Shown here piece after piece: positions 63,014-64,000 of a DNA stretch of 64,000 bases. The stretch covers positions 1-64,000 of the forward strand of contig NZ_CP017074.1 of NCBI RefSeq assembly GCF_001717465.1, read 5' to 3'. Both the position numbers and the translations under genes were made by a program. A model generated the notes under the pieces. That model was not told the origin of the DNA and ran no database searches. It saw only the letters and a list, made by a program, of their open reading frames with translations. How positions within the stretch are numbered: the stretch's first letter is position 1; the number at the start of each line of letters is the position of its first letter. This DNA is from Luteimonas sp. JM171. Its GTDB lineage: Bacteria > Pseudomonadota > Gammaproteobacteria > Xanthomonadales > Xanthomonadaceae.

Positions 63014-63880
63014 ATGGACAGCCTGGCGCCACCTCCGCCGGAGGTGATCGAAGCCGACGTGGCCCGGGCGCTGGCCGAAGACCTCGGAGATGGCGACGTC
63101 ACAGCCGCGCTTCTCCCCGACAGCCCGGAGCGCGCCTTCCTCCTGTGCAAGGAGGAGGCAGTGGTGTGCGGCAGGCCGTGGTTCGACGCCTGCCACCGGG
63201 CGCTGGATCCGAACGTGCGCATCAACTGGCGCGTCAGCGAGGGTGAGCGCGTCGGCGCCGGCACGGTCCTGGCCACGCTCGAAGGCCGGGCCCGGGCGCT
63301 GGTGAGCGCCGAACGCACCGCGCTCAACTTCCTCCAGACCCTGTCCGGCACGGCCACGGCCACCGCCCGGTTCGTCGACGCGGTGCGCGGCACCGGCGCG
63401 CGCATCCTCGACACCCGCAAGACCCTGCCCGGGCTGCGCCAGGCTCAGAAATACGCCGTTCGCGCCGGTGGCGGGATGAACCACCGCATCGGGCTGTTCG
63501 ATGCGGTCATGCTGAAGGAAAACCACGTCCGGGTGGCCGGATCGGTGGAAGCGGCGATCCGGCGCGCGCGTGAATCCAGCCCGGGCCTGCCGCTGATCGT
63601 GGAGGTCGAGGACCTCGAAGAGCTGCGCCAGGCACTGGAGGCCGGCTGCGACCGCATCCTGATCGACGATTTCAGCGTCCAGCAGCGCCGCGAGGCGGTC
63701 CGGATCGTCGCCGCCCTGCCCGCTGGCCGGCGCATCCCGCTGGAAGTCTCCGGCAGCGTCGGCCTGGACCAGGTTGCCGCAGTGGCCGCCGATGGCGTGG
63801 ACTTCATCTCCATCGGCGCGCTGACCAAGCACGTGCACGCCGTCGACCTGTCGATGAAACTGGGGCCATGTCCGGCCTGA
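63014..63880 (+). CDS. nadC: Nicotinate-nucleotide diphosphorylase (carboxylating)
   Basis: Quinolinate phosphoribosyltransferase of de novo NAD synthesis: quinolinate plus PRPP to nicotinate mononucleotide and CO2. 288 residues with EDLGDGDVTAALLP, LLSGTATATA-type LNFLQTLSGTATATARFV, RKTLPGLRQAQKYAVRAGGGMNHRIGLFDAVMLKENH and the barrel end VSGSVGLDQVAAVAADGVDFISIGALTKHV. Normal length. Confidence 0.97.
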   Translation: MDSLAPPPPEVIEADVARALAEDLGDGDVTAALLPDSPERAFLLCKEEAVVCGRPWFDACHRALDPNVRINWRVSEGERVGAGTVLATLEGRARALVSAERTALNFLQTLSGTATATARFVDAVRGTGARILDTRKTLPGLRQAQKYAVRAGGGMNHRIGLFDAVMLKENHVRVAGSVEAAIRRARESSPGLPLIVEVEDLEELRQALEAGCDRILIDDFSVQQRREAVRIVAALPAGRRIPLEVSGSVGLDQVAAVAADGVDFISIGALTKHVHAVDLSMKLGPCPA

Positions 63881-64000
63881 CCATCCTGATGATCCTGGGC
63901 GCGGCGGGGCTTGCGTTCTGGAGCGCGTCGCGCGCGGCCGCGGAGCGCGCCGCGGCGCTCGGCCGCGATGCCTGCAGGCGCGCCGGCGTGCAGCTGCTTG
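63868..64000 (+). CDS. DUF3301-like protein, start only
   Basis: A partial gene cut by the window end. ATG 63868 overlaps the nadC end by 13 bases. The visible 44 residues have one membrane segment (LTILMILGAAGLAFWSASRAA) followed by ERAAALGRDACRRAGVQLL, the pattern of DUF3301 proteins, which I recall next to nadC in xanthomonads. Function unknown. Confidence 0.7.
   Translation, partial: MSGLTILMILGAAGLAFWSASRAAAERAAALGRDACRRAGVQLL

Overview
This is a high-GC chromosomal segment from a gammaproteobacterium of the order Lysobacterales (Xanthomonadales), probably Lysobacter, Luteimonas or a close relative. That call rests on protein character (Lon with a Lys/Ala-rich linker, an Oar-type TonB receptor, a type IV minor pilin operon, a MASE2 diguanylate cyclase) and on gene order (tig-clpP-clpX-lon-hup; thrS-infC-rpmI-rplT-pheST-ihfA-merR). 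It is a judgement from memory of these families, without a database search.

Layout. 1-3.2 kb: tRNA-Asp, tRNA-Val, HU and Lon, all on the minus strand. 3.3-12.7 kb: an accessory island lying between lon and clpX, which are normally adjacent. It holds decayed copies of a small lipoprotein, a TolC/HlyD/two-permease export operon without an ATPase, a deleted IS3-family element nested in an older IS3 remnant, one intact lipoprotein and a PAAR-domain metallopeptidase. 12.7-17 kb: clpX, clpP, tig and a five-tRNA cluster. 17-21 kb: a Bax-inhibitor-like protein, an NhaC-type antiporter, NAD isocitrate dehydrogenase and glutaredoxin. 21-28.5 kb: a BepA-like M48 protease, then phoB-phoR-ppk-ppx behind a clear Pho box. 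28.6-36 kb: a lipoprotein, an acyl-CoA dehydrogenase, an HNH nuclease, a protein with a possible pseudo-receiver domain, dxs and a MASE2-GGDEF protein. 36-46 kb: tRNA-Pro, the translation cluster, tRNA-Val and uvrB. 46-54 kb: tRNA-Asn and a fimT-pilVWXY1-E operon, with a second FimT-like gene on the other strand. 54-64 kb: ppnN, a large TonB-dependent receptor, an SDR and grxD divergent from a degenerate superoxide dismutase, purEK, a Trm112-like gene, nadC and the start of a DUF3301-like gene.

How the genes work together. Most of the window is housekeeping: protein quality control (tig, clpPX, lon, with a sigma32-like promoter in front of lon), translation, phosphate/polyphosphate control, purine and NAD synthesis, and surface pili. 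The strongest candidate for an undescribed system is in the island. A PAAR protein with a C-terminal HEMVH metallopeptidase overlaps a small lipoprotein gene by one or a few bases, and two further decayed lipoprotein copies, one preceded by what looks like the end of the effector gene, sit 6-8 kb away. This resembles a type VI effector with a lipoprotein immunity partner and an array of orphan immunity relics. A second unusual point is a full-length SodB homologue, next to grxD as in E. coli, that has lost two of its four metal ligands.
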